Below are positions 32,401 through 42,298 of a stretch of DNA of 64,000 nt, one piece after another; position 1 is the first letter of the stretch, and every line of letters begins with the position of its first letter. Source of the stretch: Chitinophaga pinensis (lineage in GTDB: Bacteria; Bacteroidota; Bacteroidia; NS11-12g; UBA955). Below the pieces are notes generated by a model, which did no database searches, had not been told where the DNA came from, and saw only the letters and a program-made list of their open reading frames with translations. The position numbers were made by a program, and so were the translations under genes. Location of the stretch: NCBI GenBank assembly GCA_945871905.1, contig CAMBXL010000003.1:124001-188000 (forward strand). Reading direction: 5' to 3'.

Positions 32401-32810
32401 ACCTGAATTCTTTGTTGAATACTGGCTATTAAAAGTTCACTTTCCGAGTGGCTTAATTGCGCTTGTAATTGAAGGGTATTTAGTAGTTTGTCTTTAATAT
32501 CAGGAAAATGTTGACCAATAATTTTAGAAGCATCTACATGAGAGATTTGTGACCCAATTTTAAACAATTTAAGCAAAGGCTTAAAGATGTTAAACATTAA
32601 AATTATTGCAGCAAAAGATAGGTAGGAGAAAAATAAGATAGTTCTAACAACAGAAGAAAATTGTCCAAAAAATTCCAACACAACTGCTAAAATAAAAAAG
32701 GCTAACAACAATCCTATTGAGAGTAAAAACCCTTTTATAAGCTGATTGAAATAGTACTTTTTTATAAACTCATCTAATTTATCAGGAAGAGAATTTGAGT
32801 TGTTTGACAT
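29484..32810 (-). CDS. DUF4175 family large coiled-coil membrane protein
   Basis: N-terminal TM helices; SYPSYTGKPAETLKNIGDFIVPEGTIVTW; very long K/Q/E-rich coiled coil. Abuts tsaB. Confidence 0.85.
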   Translation of the reverse strand: MSNNSNSLPDKLDEFIKKYYFNQLIKGFLLSIGLLLAFFILAVVLEFFGQFSSVVRTILFFSYLSFAAIILMFNIFKPLLKLFKIGSQISHVDASKIIGQHFPDIKDKLLNTLQLQAQLSHSESELLIASIQQRIQVFKPISFTAAINLKESIKKYGRYALLPLSLVIVLFVFQSNVITKSTGRLLHYNREYKKEAPFQMILLSKDLRVNKHQDFLIELDLKGKNIPEEMFVVLDGHDIKMESSGGNRFSYKLTNVMQSKQFSFTDGEFSSEEYELIVVPNPSLLNFNVKLSYPSYTGKPAETLKNIGDFIVPEGTIVTWYFNTKEVDTLRFLFPPTTQNAEQNDQSFSLKKAIRKATTYTLIPINNAVKPKDSVKYTIQVIEDKRPNIFVEQKQDSINPFVYYFYGKVEDDYGLNKLVFHLKSNQQKNEQVPVKIGKSSDEVFYMIVDFRNYISKEGEQFEYYFEVWDNDAVNGSKSTKSPVFTNVTPTTTSLKADADQSQQSLKNSMKQSMKQALELQKKSQSLNKMLMEKNQLEWQDQKQFKEFIEEQKKLQEQLDKTQKDNQLNQLKEQQLKPLDEELLEKQKEIDKLFKELMSPEMKDLLKKLEEALKKQNKEQIQQQLEKMNLNNEDMKKQLDRTLEQFKQLELEKKINDQVNELKELAKEQEKLSEEALDKKQSQEQLKEKQDEISKKFEEIKENLKSIEEKNKALEQPMNLDATDKEEQQIQESLKESEQSLDKKQNKKASEKQKEASEKMEELAEKVKKSLEKSQEEQEEEDYYTLRQLLENLIELSHQQEDLMQQLKAIRGYSPKFVQLSDRQRAIKMDAKMIEDSLLTLSKRQVHIKSFVNKELSKINYQMDKSIGHLSKIEMNPASASQQYVMTGFNNLSVMLSESLKKMQEDMNEKKSKKQKSGQCNNPGSKPGNKPGEKGDPKMSGMKKMQDALNKQLKDMKDGKQMGTSPTSEQFAKIAAQQEALRRQLGKLEQQLKEQGKAGSLGELDKTKQLMEQQENDLVNKRLTNETMQRMKEIETRMLEHEKAEREQEQDEERQGEQAQKVETTIPPAIKNYLEQKTKEMEQMRKVPNELTPYYKERVRQYFNKVGKI

Positions 32811-33011
32811 TTTAAAACGAATCTATAATTTACAATAATACAAATATAAAAGAATTAATAGTATTTTCAAATAGTAAAGTTTGATAGAATTATCAGCATT
32901 CTATATGGAAATAATAAAAAGAGAGGAGGCATCAAATTGCGGGGATTTAAAGTACTTAATCACAGAAAATATAGGATGAGATAGTATTTGTTAGTTTGGC
33001 TTGTTTTTTGT

Positions 33012-33019
33012 TATATTTG
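33012..33019 (+). promoter_or_regulatory. Bacteroidota -7 like box TATATTTG upstream of the thioredoxin-fold gene
   Basis: TAnnTTTG 15 nt before the ATG at 33035; upstream TTTG at 32987-32990 with 21-bp spacing. Confidence 0.5.
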
Positions 33020-33034
33020 TAAAAAATAAACAAC

Positions 33035-33637
33035 ATGTTCCGTTCAATTTTCTCTATCGCCACCTTAGTAACCTTAAGTATTTGGGTCTCTTCTACTGCA
33101 TTTCAGCCAAAGCCTGTAAAAGCAACAACTGCTTCAACAACAACGAATAAAGCGCCTATTAAAAAAGCGACTGCGGTTAAAAAACCTGCAAAAGTTGTTC
33201 CTGTTAAAGTTTCATCTAATGAAAAGTCAGAAACCATTTTAAACAATAAAATTACATGGTATAACATGACCGAAGGATACAAAAAGGCGGTAAAAGAAAA
33301 CAAAATTTTAATCATTGACAGTTATACAGATTGGTGTTACTGGTGTAAAGTAATGGATAAACAAACTTTTGGCGACAGCTCTATTATTCAAAAAATGAAC
33401 GAGTATGCTGTGGCTGTAAAGTTTAATCCTGAGGTAAATGGAGAACATATTATCAATGGCGAACCTATGAATTCAAACCAACTGTTACAATTCTTAAACC
33501 GTGGTGGTCGTAATGCAGGTTATCCTACTATCTTTATTTGGAAAGAACTAAGCAATAACAACAAAATAGATGCTTATGCTGGGTATTCTGAGCCTACTCA
33601 ATTTAATGCACTTATCAATAAATACATAAACCAGTAA
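33035..33637 (+). CDS. thioredoxin-fold (DUF255/thioredoxin_7-like) secreted protein
   Basis: Signal peptide and KENKILIIDSYTDWCYWCKVMDKQTFGDSSIIQKMNEYAV. Confidence 0.85.
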   Translation: MFRSIFSIATLVTLSIWVSSTAFQPKPVKATTASTTTNKAPIKKATAVKKPAKVVPVKVSSNEKSETILNNKITWYNMTEGYKKAVKENKILIIDSYTDWCYWCKVMDKQTFGDSSIIQKMNEYAVAVKFNPEVNGEHIINGEPMNSNQLLQFLNRGGRNAGYPTIFIWKELSNNNKIDAYAGYSEPTQFNALINKYINQ

Positions 33638-33640
33638 GTT

Positions 33641-35041
33641 TTGTCGAGAAAGAAACCTGAACCTGTCATTATTGAGGGTTTACAAATTATAGACGCTGCC
33701 TCTGAGGGTAAAGCTTTAGCTCGTCACGATGGTAAGGTTATTTTTATCCCTTATGGCGCTCCCGGTGACATTGCTAATGTTAGAATTACCAAACAAAAAT
33801 CTTCTTTTGCCGAAGGTGTAATTGAACAATTAATAGAACCTTCAAAAGAGAGAGTAAAACCGGCTTGCAAACACTTTGGTCAATGTGGTGGTTGCAAATG
33901 GCAACATGTTAACTATCCACTCCAATTGTCTTTTAAACAACGTCAGGTTGAGGAAGATTTAAAACGAATAGCCAAAGTGGAAGTTGATACTTTTTATCCC
34001 ATTTTAGGTTGCGATGAACAATTCCATTACCGCAATAAGCTTGAATTTACTTTTAGCAACAAAGCTTGGGAAGAGCATTTTGACAAAGAAAATCCTGGTA
34101 AAATTCCCGCATTAGGGTTTCACAAACCGGGGATGTTTGATAAAATTCTCGATTTAGATGAATGTTTTTTAGCCCCAACTATCGCCAACAAAATTAGAGT
34201 TGCGGTCAAAGAATATGCAATAGAACACGAATTCACTTTCTTTGACTTACGACGTCAACTTGGTTTTTTGCGTAACTTAATGTTGCGTTGTAATTCCAAA
34301 AATGAATGGATGTTGGTTTTGATTGTTTTTGAACCAGAAAAAGCAAAAGTGGAAGCCATGTTCAAATCACTTCAAACCCAATTTCCCGAAATTGTAGAAT
34401 GGTGTTATGTATTCAATTACAAACGCAATGATTCATGGAGCGATTTAACGGTAGAAACATTGATAGGCAAAGGCTACCTTGAAGAAACGATAGAGGATTT
34501 GAAATTCAAAATAAGACCGCAATCTTTCTTTCAAACCAATACCAAGCAAGCGCTTAAATTGTATCAAATTGCCAGAGAATTTGCACAACTTAAAGGAACC
34601 GAAAATGTGTATGATTTATACACAGGTACTGGAAGTATTGCTTTATTTTTAGCTAAATATTGTAAGCAAGTGGTGGGCATAGAGTATGTAGAAGCGGCGG
34701 TGATAGATGCCAAAGAAAATGCGCAAATAAACAACATTCATCATGCCCATTTTTACGCAGGTGACATGAAACACATTTTGAATGATGAGTTAATCAACAC
34801 CCATGGCAAAGCTGATGTCATTATCACTGACCCACCTCGTGACGGCATGCACCCTGATGTGGTGAATAAAATCATTGAAATGTCTCCCGAAAAAATTGTT
34901 TACATCAGTTGTAATTCAGCGACACAGGCCCGCGACTTGACGTTATTATCGTCACATTATATTGTAAGCAAAATGCAGGCTGTAGACATGTTCCCTAACA
35001 CACACCATGTGGAAACGGTGGCATTGTTGGTAAAAATTTAA
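33641..35041 (+). CDS. rlmD: 23S rRNA (uracil(1939)-C(5))-methyltransferase RlmD-type
   Basis: TRAM domain, Fe-S cysteines CKHFGQCGGCKWQH, SAM motif VYDLYTGTGSIALFLA, DPPRDGMHPDVV and YISCNSATQARDL. TTG start. Confidence 0.93.
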   Translation: MSRKKPEPVIIEGLQIIDAASEGKALARHDGKVIFIPYGAPGDIANVRITKQKSSFAEGVIEQLIEPSKERVKPACKHFGQCGGCKWQHVNYPLQLSFKQRQVEEDLKRIAKVEVDTFYPILGCDEQFHYRNKLEFTFSNKAWEEHFDKENPGKIPALGFHKPGMFDKILDLDECFLAPTIANKIRVAVKEYAIEHEFTFFDLRRQLGFLRNLMLRCNSKNEWMLVLIVFEPEKAKVEAMFKSLQTQFPEIVEWCYVFNYKRNDSWSDLTVETLIGKGYLEETIEDLKFKIRPQSFFQTNTKQALKLYQIAREFAQLKGTENVYDLYTGTGSIALFLAKYCKQVVGIEYVEAAVIDAKENAQINNIHHAHFYAGDMKHILNDELINTHGKADVIITDPPRDGMHPDVVNKIIEMSPEKIVYISCNSATQARDLTLLSSHYIVSKMQAVDMFPNTHHVETVALLVKI

Positions 35042-36096
35042 ATCCCCCAAGCCAAACTTACACAAGTTGTGAATTGCCCTTGGGTCTTAAATCTCAATTC
35101 ATCCACATTAAAATACTTGGCTTCGCACCTCAATTGCATTTGTTCACTGAGGTGGTAATCAAAATTAATGGAAGCACCTAATCCACTGAAATTTTTGTAA
35201 GTTTCGGAAATAATCACATTGTTGTAATCCTTGTATTGCTCCAACCTAAACGCCCATTTCTTTTTGGAAGTCCATAGGTATTGTGCGCCTAAAACTACTG
35301 CATGCCATTGGTAATTGTCTTGTTGATAGGTTTGAAATCCGATGTCAAAAGCACCAATCATAGCCCACTTTTTTGACAAGGTTTGCTTGACATAAAAATT
35401 ATGAAACCATCTCGTCCCTTTTACCGAATCTCTGATAGATTCTCCTACAAATGAACTGCTGTTGAACAAGGTTTTGTCATTGGGTTGATAGGTGATTTGA
35501 TGCCCAAAAGCAGGTGTTTGGATATTGGGTCTTTGATAAATATTTTGCCAACCATTTAGAACCAACAAAGCCGTGTACCATTTTTCGTTTTTACTGGTAT
35601 TTGACACACGCAATCCTGTTTCAAAATAAGGCGAATTGTCCGCCATTAAACTTCTGGTTAAGTGCCAACAATCTTTGCCAATAGCGCTTTCAAAACCAAT
35701 GTGTGAGGGCATCACACCCATGTCTATCCACATATTCTTATTTTTTAACACTTTGAAACCAAGATTGGCTTCCCACACATTTCTGACCGCCGCTGGCTCG
35801 TTTGCCAAATTTGATTGCGCATATGTCCCCGCCATTAAACCCACATTCGCTCTGGTTTTTTGATTATCGTAAGTCGCTTTTATAAACCCCAAATTCAAAT
35901 TCACCTCGTTCAATCGGTTGAAAGAATACACATAGTCGGGGCGACTGTTCTGATTTGCATTGGGCCATTTATTTTGGAAATAAGTTTCGGCATAAAGCGA
36001 AACTTTAACGTGTTTAAACAAGGAATCTGTTTGCCCCAAAGCATTGAAACCTATAAGCATTAAACCCAAAAATATGCTCTTTTTCACCAACATCAA
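35038..36096 (-). CDS. outer membrane beta-barrel / porin-like protein
   Basis: Signal peptide, alternating amphipathic strands, C-terminal FTTCVSLAWGI. Confidence 0.7.
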   Translation of the reverse strand: MMLVKKSIFLGLMLIGFNALGQTDSLFKHVKVSLYAETYFQNKWPNANQNSRPDYVYSFNRLNEVNLNLGFIKATYDNQKTRANVGLMAGTYAQSNLANEPAAVRNVWEANLGFKVLKNKNMWIDMGVMPSHIGFESAIGKDCWHLTRSLMADNSPYFETGLRVSNTSKNEKWYTALLVLNGWQNIYQRPNIQTPAFGHQITYQPNDKTLFNSSSFVGESIRDSVKGTRWFHNFYVKQTLSKKWAMIGAFDIGFQTYQQDNYQWHAVVLGAQYLWTSKKKWAFRLEQYKDYNNVIISETYKNFSGLGASINFDYHLSEQMQLRCEAKYFNVDELRFKTQGQFTTCVSLAWGI

Positions 36097-36099
36097 TTT

Positions 36100-37119
36100 C
36101 TAATCACGTTTTTCTATTTGATTGTAAAACCCACCAAATGTTACTTGCTTAACGCCTTCTTCATTAAAGAAATCTCCTGGAAAACCCAATTCAATGGCAC
36201 TAATAGCATTTAATCTTTGAATGTGTTCTTTTGTTAATTGACAATCTAAGGCTTTGATATTTTCTTGCATTTGAGTTAGTTTGGTTGCCCCCACAATGGG
36301 AATGCTCGAAAACCCTTGATTCATGGTCCATTGCAATGCCACATGCGCTGGCGCCACTTTCAATTCTTCGGCTATAGCAACCACCTCTTTGGCAATGCCT
36401 ACTGCACGTTCATTCAATCGTTTACTGTTTTCGGGCAAACGACCTTTGTCACCTACCAAATACTTTCCTGTTAAAGCGCCACCTGCGAGAGGTGCCCATG
36501 GTGTTACGGTCAAATTAAAATGTTTGGCCATCGGTATCAATTCTCTTTCGGGTGTGCGTTGTAGCAAACTATACTCCACTTGTAACGCCACAAATTGGCT
36601 CCATCCCATCAGTTCTGCCAATGTTTGCCCTTTGCTTATCACCCAAGCCGGCGTGTCGCTAATACCTATATAATTTACTTTGCCTTGTCTTACCAAATCA
36701 TCCAAACCGCGCATTACTTCGTCAATAGGAGTTAAATTGTCCCAAATATGGAGGTAAAGCAAGTCAATAAAATCGGTGTTTAATCTTTTTAAACTGGCTT
36801 CCACACTGCGCATCATGTTTTTTCTGTTGTTGCCTGAGGCATTCACATTCGTTAAATTATCATGCAGTGAATATTTAGTCGCTATAACGAAATGGTCGCG
36901 ATTGGGTTGTACAAACTCCCCTATCCACTTTTCGCTAGTTCCTTCGGTGTAGCGGTTGGCAGTGTCTATAAAATTACCTCCTGCATTGGCAAAAGCTTCC
37001 ATAATTTGAAAACTGGTTTCCCTGTCAGCGCCCCAATTCCATTCAGTTCCAAAACCCATTGTTCCTAAAGAAAGTTCGGAAACTTTCAATCCACTTCTCC
37101 CTAATAATTTGTATTTCAT
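36100..37119 (-). CDS. aldo/keto reductase
   Basis: MKYKLLGRSGLKVSELSLGTMGFGTEW, NFIDTANRYTEGTSEKWIGEF and IPIVGATKLTQMQENIKAL. Confidence 0.96.
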   Translation of the reverse strand: MKYKLLGRSGLKVSELSLGTMGFGTEWNWGADRETSFQIMEAFANAGGNFIDTANRYTEGTSEKWIGEFVQPNRDHFVIATKYSLHDNLTNVNASGNNRKNMMRSVEASLKRLNTDFIDLLYLHIWDNLTPIDEVMRGLDDLVRQGKVNYIGISDTPAWVISKGQTLAELMGWSQFVALQVEYSLLQRTPERELIPMAKHFNLTVTPWAPLAGGALTGKYLVGDKGRLPENSKRLNERAVGIAKEVVAIAEELKVAPAHVALQWTMNQGFSSIPIVGATKLTQMQENIKALDCQLTKEHIQRLNAISAIELGFPGDFFNEEGVKQVTFGGFYNQIEKRD

Positions 37120-37176
37120 GCTACACTAATATTGTGTTACAAAGTTAACAAATATTAACCAATCAAAATCATATAA

Positions 37177-38226
37177 TTACTGAATCTCTAGCGGCCTAAC
37201 TTGATAGGTGTAGGTGTAATATTTTCCAGTATTCCCTTTTTTTACTTTTGTAATTCTAACGTGGTAAATCTGATTGTTTTGAATTAATGCAGGGTCAATT
37301 TTCCAAACTAATGTATTGATTCCATAGCCATTTCTTACCCTTTCTTTGCTCAATGGCAAACTTTTTCCATTCACATTGACAGACACCATGGCTTCGTCGA
37401 AAACCGCCTGATGCAGCGAAAAACTCCATCTTTCAAAAATCAAATCTTTGGGGAAATAATAAGGACTTGGCCATGCTACAAATTGTGTGTCGTTGTAATA
37501 CATGTGATTATTGTTCGGCACCTTTGTTTTGCCAAAAACAGAAATGACCATTGCTGAATTTGTACTGCCATGTCCAAACCGATCATTGAATGGATTGAGC
37601 AACCATCTGCGGTGTCCACAAAAATCATTGTTAGCGCCAAAATCATCCATTAACACGTCTAAGCCTTCGGTAAAACTGGCGCCCAATGCTAAATTACTTT
37701 GCGATGCCACTATTGCACCCTCTTTGGTATAACAACGCCAATTGCTCGGTGGATTATGGTTCAAACTATTATTGGCTTCCATCATCAGTGCCGCCGATTG
37801 ACACTGTGTATTGAGCTGATTGTCTAAGATACAAGAATCGGACAATCCACTTAATCTTCTGTAAAAATTCATTACTGTTATTACTTGTTGATGCCCTTTT
37901 TCATTCACCACTCCCTTTTTACACTGACCCACTTGCGGAACAACTGAAAACAAGGTTTTTACATCTTGATTGATGTATGGCAAATAATGCAAACGGTAAT
38001 CTTTGATGGTCATTTGTTTTTGCCAATTTAACAACACTGTGTCCGCCAACATTTTGGCAGGTGTGTTTTTGAACAAGACTCTAAATTTTGAGAAATTTTG
38101 ACTTTGGTAAGCTGCCATCAATTGATTTTTATGTGTTGCTTGAAATGGTTCTGCACCAACCTTATCACTATGTATAATACTTGTACTTACAAGCAACAGC
38201 AATCCCCAAACAATTCCTTTTCTCAT
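37177..38226 (-). CDS. CAP/SCP-like domain secreted protein
   Basis: VMNFYRRLSGLSDSCILDNQLNTQCQSAALMMEANNSLNHNPPSNWRCYT and HRRWLLNPFNDRFGHGST resemble the CAP superfamily. Confidence 0.7.
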   Translation of the reverse strand: MRKGIVWGLLLLVSTSIIHSDKVGAEPFQATHKNQLMAAYQSQNFSKFRVLFKNTPAKMLADTVLLNWQKQMTIKDYRLHYLPYINQDVKTLFSVVPQVGQCKKGVVNEKGHQQVITVMNFYRRLSGLSDSCILDNQLNTQCQSAALMMEANNSLNHNPPSNWRCYTKEGAIVASQSNLALGASFTEGLDVLMDDFGANNDFCGHRRWLLNPFNDRFGHGSTNSAMVISVFGKTKVPNNNHMYYNDTQFVAWPSPYYFPKDLIFERWSFSLHQAVFDEAMVSVNVNGKSLPLSKERVRNGYGINTLVWKIDPALIQNNQIYHVRITKVKKGNTGKYYTYTYQVRPLEIQ

Positions 38227-38274
38227 AGTAATAAGAACGCAATACTTATACCAAATTGTATAAATCCCTTAAAA

Positions 38275-40173
38275 TTATTTATTACTTATTGGATCGTTGT
38301 ATAAAAGTTCCTCAATGGTATTTCGGGAAACCGCGTGGTAACTGTTTTTATATTTTTCGTACCATTTTTTCGCTCTTATTAACCCTTCTTCAGTTTTGCT
38401 TAAGTTAAAGTAAAGAGGTTCTAAAAACTTTCTACGCCCTACGGTCGATAAATATTTTTCCAAATAAGGATACGCAACTTCATAGTTATTCTTGATAGCC
38501 AAAACATACCAATCGCATTGTATTTCGGCATTTGTGCTTTTGCTAAACCCAAACGTAGTATCCAATTCACTCATTGTTGATTGAATAGAATCCGCATTTA
38601 AATTTCTTAGCAAGTGCAACCAATGGTGTGTGGTAAACTGAGCGGTATCAATACTTTTCAATTTCCTGGTTTGGTTGTATTCGCTTGCCATATTTTCAAC
38701 CTTTAACAAATATTTACTTTGTATTTTCGGTAAATTGGCAGGCACACCAATCTCATAAATCCACTCCATTACATTGAATTGTTTTTTGGGATATTTAGAC
38801 AATAATTCCTTGTTCAGGTAAGCAATGAATGTTTCGGTGTCCACCGTTTTCCATTTAAAATGATTAAAATATTGGTTCAAAAAAGCATCCCAAGCTTTTC
38901 TACCGACTTGCGATTCTAAATACCTTAGGAACATACACCCTTTGACATAAGCAATGTCTGTAACCCCATCATCAGGATTTCTAGCATTTAAATTTAGTTT
39001 TAATTTGGTATCACCGGGAGCGGTTAGCATGAGAGATTCCAATGATTTTTGCATTTCATCTAGGCTCAATTTTGACAACATATCGGCATAATCTTTTCCA
39101 TAAATGCTTTCCATTATTCTTTCTTCAAAGTAAACGGTAAAACCTTCATTCAGCCAGAAGTCGTTCCATGTTTTGTTGGTCACCAAATTACCACTCCAAC
39201 TGTGGGCTAGTTCATGCGCAATCAACGAAACCAAGCTTTTGTCACCTGCTATAATGGTTGGCGTTGCAAAAGTTAAACGGGGATTTTCCATTCCACCAAA
39301 AGGAAAACTAGGTGGCAGCAACAAGACATCGTAACGTCCCCAAGCGTATGGACCATACAAGGCTTCGGCACTTGAAATCATGGCAGACAAATCGCTGAAT
39401 TCATAGGCAGCTTTTTCCAACATTTCTGGCTCCGCAAAAACGCCACAATTAACACCCAAACTCTTAAAAGACAAATCACCCACTGCCAATGCCATCAGGT
39501 AAGATGGAATGGGTTGAGGCATTTCAAAATGGTAACGCCCTTCGGCATTTTTCTCAAAATTATTTTCGGCACTCATCAATGCCAAATACTGTGGGTCACA
39601 AGTGATATCCGCAGAATAAGTCATTCTAACAGCAGGCGCATCCATACACGGCACCCACGTTCGGGCTAATATGGCCTGACTTTGTGTGAACAAGAAAGGG
39701 TGTTTTTTGCCAAATGTTTGTTCAGGCTCTAGCCACATAAGCGCTTCTGCACTTGGTGATGTTTTATAGTAAACCGCCACTTTTTCGGTGTTTTTACCAA
39801 TTTCTATGACCAAAGCTTGACCAAAATGATTGTATTCTTCGCCCAAACTCCAAGCTGTTTCAAAAGAATCTTCTAATAATATTTTATCAATAACCAAAGA
39901 TTTAATGTCTAAAATTAAATAACGACAAGCTGTCTTATTTTCGATACTAAGAACCGCTTTACCCGACAATTCCTTGCGTTTGAAATCTACATTCAAATTC
40001 AAATGAATGTGATTCAAAAGAACAGAATCATAGTTGGAAAACGAATGGTTATTAACTTTAATTTGTGGCATTACCTTGATTTCCTTATGCTTACAAGAAA
40101 TTAAACCGAAGATAACGAGGAGCAGAAACAATATTTTTTTCATTTTACAGTTTGTAGTGGAATAAGACTGCAA
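38275..40173 (-). CDS. M1 family metallopeptidase (LTA4 hydrolase/aminopeptidase-like lipoprotein)
   Basis: GGMENPRLTFATP and HELAHSWSGNLVTNKTWNDFWLNEGFTVYFEERI; lipobox-like LLVIFGLISCK. Confidence 0.94.
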   Translation of the reverse strand: MQSYSTTNCKMKKILFLLLVIFGLISCKHKEIKVMPQIKVNNHSFSNYDSVLLNHIHLNLNVDFKRKELSGKAVLSIENKTACRYLILDIKSLVIDKILLEDSFETAWSLGEEYNHFGQALVIEIGKNTEKVAVYYKTSPSAEALMWLEPEQTFGKKHPFLFTQSQAILARTWVPCMDAPAVRMTYSADITCDPQYLALMSAENNFEKNAEGRYHFEMPQPIPSYLMALAVGDLSFKSLGVNCGVFAEPEMLEKAAYEFSDLSAMISSAEALYGPYAWGRYDVLLLPPSFPFGGMENPRLTFATPTIIAGDKSLVSLIAHELAHSWSGNLVTNKTWNDFWLNEGFTVYFEERIMESIYGKDYADMLSKLSLDEMQKSLESLMLTAPGDTKLKLNLNARNPDDGVTDIAYVKGCMFLRYLESQVGRKAWDAFLNQYFNHFKWKTVDTETFIAYLNKELLSKYPKKQFNVMEWIYEIGVPANLPKIQSKYLLKVENMASEYNQTRKLKSIDTAQFTTHHWLHLLRNLNADSIQSTMSELDTTFGFSKSTNAEIQCDWYVLAIKNNYEVAYPYLEKYLSTVGRRKFLEPLYFNLSKTEEGLIRAKKWYEKYKNSYHAVSRNTIEELLYNDPISNK

Positions 40174-40297
40174 AGTTAAGCTTACCTTGATAAATTTGTT
40201 TTATAATATTAAATGTTTTAATTAGATTTGCCCTCCGTTAAAAATTTGGTACTCAATTTGTGTCTTAAAACCATATAAACGAACATCAACATCAAGA

Positions 40298-41041
40298 ATG
40301 AAGAAATTTCTTATTATCTCTCTTGCTTTCATTAGTTTTGGCTTGAAAGCACAAACCACAGAACCTGATCCTTTCGGGTCTGAATATAATTTTGATTCTA
40401 CAACCTTCGAAGAAACACCTGCTGAAGCGCCTGCTGTTGAAGAAAAAAAATCTCCTCTTGGCTTTAAACCATACGAAAAATTTACCCCTCCCATTGATAC
40501 TAATTCTAACCTTATTACGTACATAGGTGTAATGCCTTTTAAGCCGTTAGAAAATGATGTTTATGACGGTGGAACTATTGACTCTTTGTATTGGAGAGCT
40601 AAAAAGTTTTTAATGCAAAAATACACCACAGTGTATAAAGAGGCTCCAAAAAAACCGCTTGTTTTCCCAAAAGAAATGTTGATAGAAGACTACAAACCTG
40701 ATGGTGATGTTGGTAGAATTGTTATTAAACCAACGGTGCCTTTTATGTTAAAAAACAATGAATTTTCATACAGTCAAAACGGGACCATTACCTTCAGAAT
40801 AGACATTCGTGTAAAAGACGACAAATACAAATATAAAATTTCTCACTTCGTACATAATACCGTTGCCAAAGGGTCAGAAAAACCAATTCAAACATACTTA
40901 GAGTTCTATGCTAACCAAAAAAGAGGTCCTAAAGCAAACGATGCATACCTTTTGGCAGTAGACAAATTGGTGAAAGACTTTATTAAGGAATTAAGCAAGG
41001 TTATGAAAGACCCTGTTGTGAAAGATGAAGATGATTTTTAA
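40298..41041 (+). CDS. DUF4468 domain-containing secreted protein
   Basis: Signal peptide; NEFSYSQNGTITFRIDIRVKDDKYKYKISHFVHN resembles DUF4468 (TBP-like fold). Confidence 0.65.
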   Translation: MKKFLIISLAFISFGLKAQTTEPDPFGSEYNFDSTTFEETPAEAPAVEEKKSPLGFKPYEKFTPPIDTNSNLITYIGVMPFKPLENDVYDGGTIDSLYWRAKKFLMQKYTTVYKEAPKKPLVFPKEMLIEDYKPDGDVGRIVIKPTVPFMLKNNEFSYSQNGTITFRIDIRVKDDKYKYKISHFVHNTVAKGSEKPIQTYLEFYANQKRGPKANDAYLLAVDKLVKDFIKELSKVMKDPVVKDEDDF

Positions 41042-41247
41042 TCTTTAATTTCTTCGTAATCTATATACTCTTCATCTATTGATTTAGAGTCTTTTTTCTT
41101 GGATTTTCTTTGCGACTGATTCATTTTTTCATTCATGTCATTCACTTTCTTGTTCAAGTTGGACTGTACCTTATTCATGGAAATAAATAACTTGATTCCC
41201 TGCCAAATGAGATAAATCAAAAAGATATTGAATAATATTTTTAACAC
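41038..41247 (-). CDS. small membrane protein (DUF4834-like)
   Basis: Single N-terminal TM helix followed by a K/D/E-rich tail. Confidence 0.6.
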   Translation of the reverse strand: MLKILFNIFLIYLIWQGIKLFISMNKVQSNLNKKVNDMNEKMNQSQRKSKKKDSKSIDEEYIDYEEIKD

Positions 41248-41298
41248 GTTACGCCTGCAAATTTACAAAAAAACACTCATTAGTCTTTTAATTTTCGA

Positions 41299-42288
41299 CT
41301 AGTTTTTAATCAAATGAACACAATTCAACAAAGTATCCATTTTTCTTTCGGTTTCTACCCATTCATCTTCCTCAACAGACATTTCATTGATGCCTGCCCC
41401 TGCCATTAACATCAATCCATTTTGATAACCCATTCCACTTCGTAAATTCACAAACAATTGCTGATGGTTGTCATGACTGACTGGCCCTAAAAAACCAGCG
41501 TAATAACCCCTCTCAAAAGCTTCATTTTCTATGATAAATTGCATGGCACTCCCTTTGGGAAACCCACACACGGCTGGTGTTGGATGCAAGCGTTCTAACA
41601 ATTGATTGACTTTATTGGAATCATTGACCGATACACTAAAAACACTGCACAAGTGCGACACATTGCCTGCTTGTTTGGTTTTAATAGCCCCTATAGTGGT
41701 TGACAAGTCCAAAGACAGGATTTGTTGTTCTATGTAATCTCTGATTTGTTGATGCTCTTTTAACTCTTTGTCGCCATAAGTGTTGTTGTACAAAGTACCA
41801 CCCAAAGCTTCTGTATAAAGCGTAGTTCCGTTGTAATTGAGCAAAGTTTCTGGCGTTGCACCCAACATAAGCAAACCATCCTCGGCAACACAGGCAAACA
41901 CAAAAGCATTGGGATACTTTTGTAGCATATTGGCAAACATAGCATTGTAATCAACCCGACCCTCTATCCACTTGTTTCTGGCTAAAACAACCTTATCAAA
42001 ATGTTGTTGTTCAATAGCGGTTTTGGCCTCCTTTACACCTTGCAAATACTGGTTTTTGGGAGCCGTTACACTTGTGTGATTGATTGGCAATTGCAGCTCA
42101 TCAAAAAATGCAGCAATCCCCATTTCATCAATGGGTGTTATGGTGCCTTTGTGAAAGTATTTTTTTACCTCAGAGGTTTGTAAAACAAAGGGTGCAAAAG
42201 CAAAAGCATCCAAACCATTCTCTTGAGCTTTAAAGCCATACAGTTGTGATTGAGAGGGGAGTCGCCAAATAAAACGGTAGGTGCTCAT
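41299..42288 (-). CDS. chorismate-binding protein / isochorismate synthase
   Basis: FDKVVLARNKWIEG, PETLLNYNGTTLYTEALGGT, LHPTPAVCGFPKGSAMQFI and YAGFLGPVSHDNHQQLFVNLRSG. Confidence 0.92.
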   Translation of the reverse strand: MSTYRFIWRLPSQSQLYGFKAQENGLDAFAFAPFVLQTSEVKKYFHKGTITPIDEMGIAAFFDELQLPINHTSVTAPKNQYLQGVKEAKTAIEQQHFDKVVLARNKWIEGRVDYNAMFANMLQKYPNAFVFACVAEDGLLMLGATPETLLNYNGTTLYTEALGGTLYNNTYGDKELKEHQQIRDYIEQQILSLDLSTTIGAIKTKQAGNVSHLCSVFSVSVNDSNKVNQLLERLHPTPAVCGFPKGSAMQFIIENEAFERGYYAGFLGPVSHDNHQQLFVNLRSGMGYQNGLMLMAGAGINEMSVEEDEWVETERKMDTLLNCVHLIKN

Positions 42289-42298
42289 TTAGGACCCT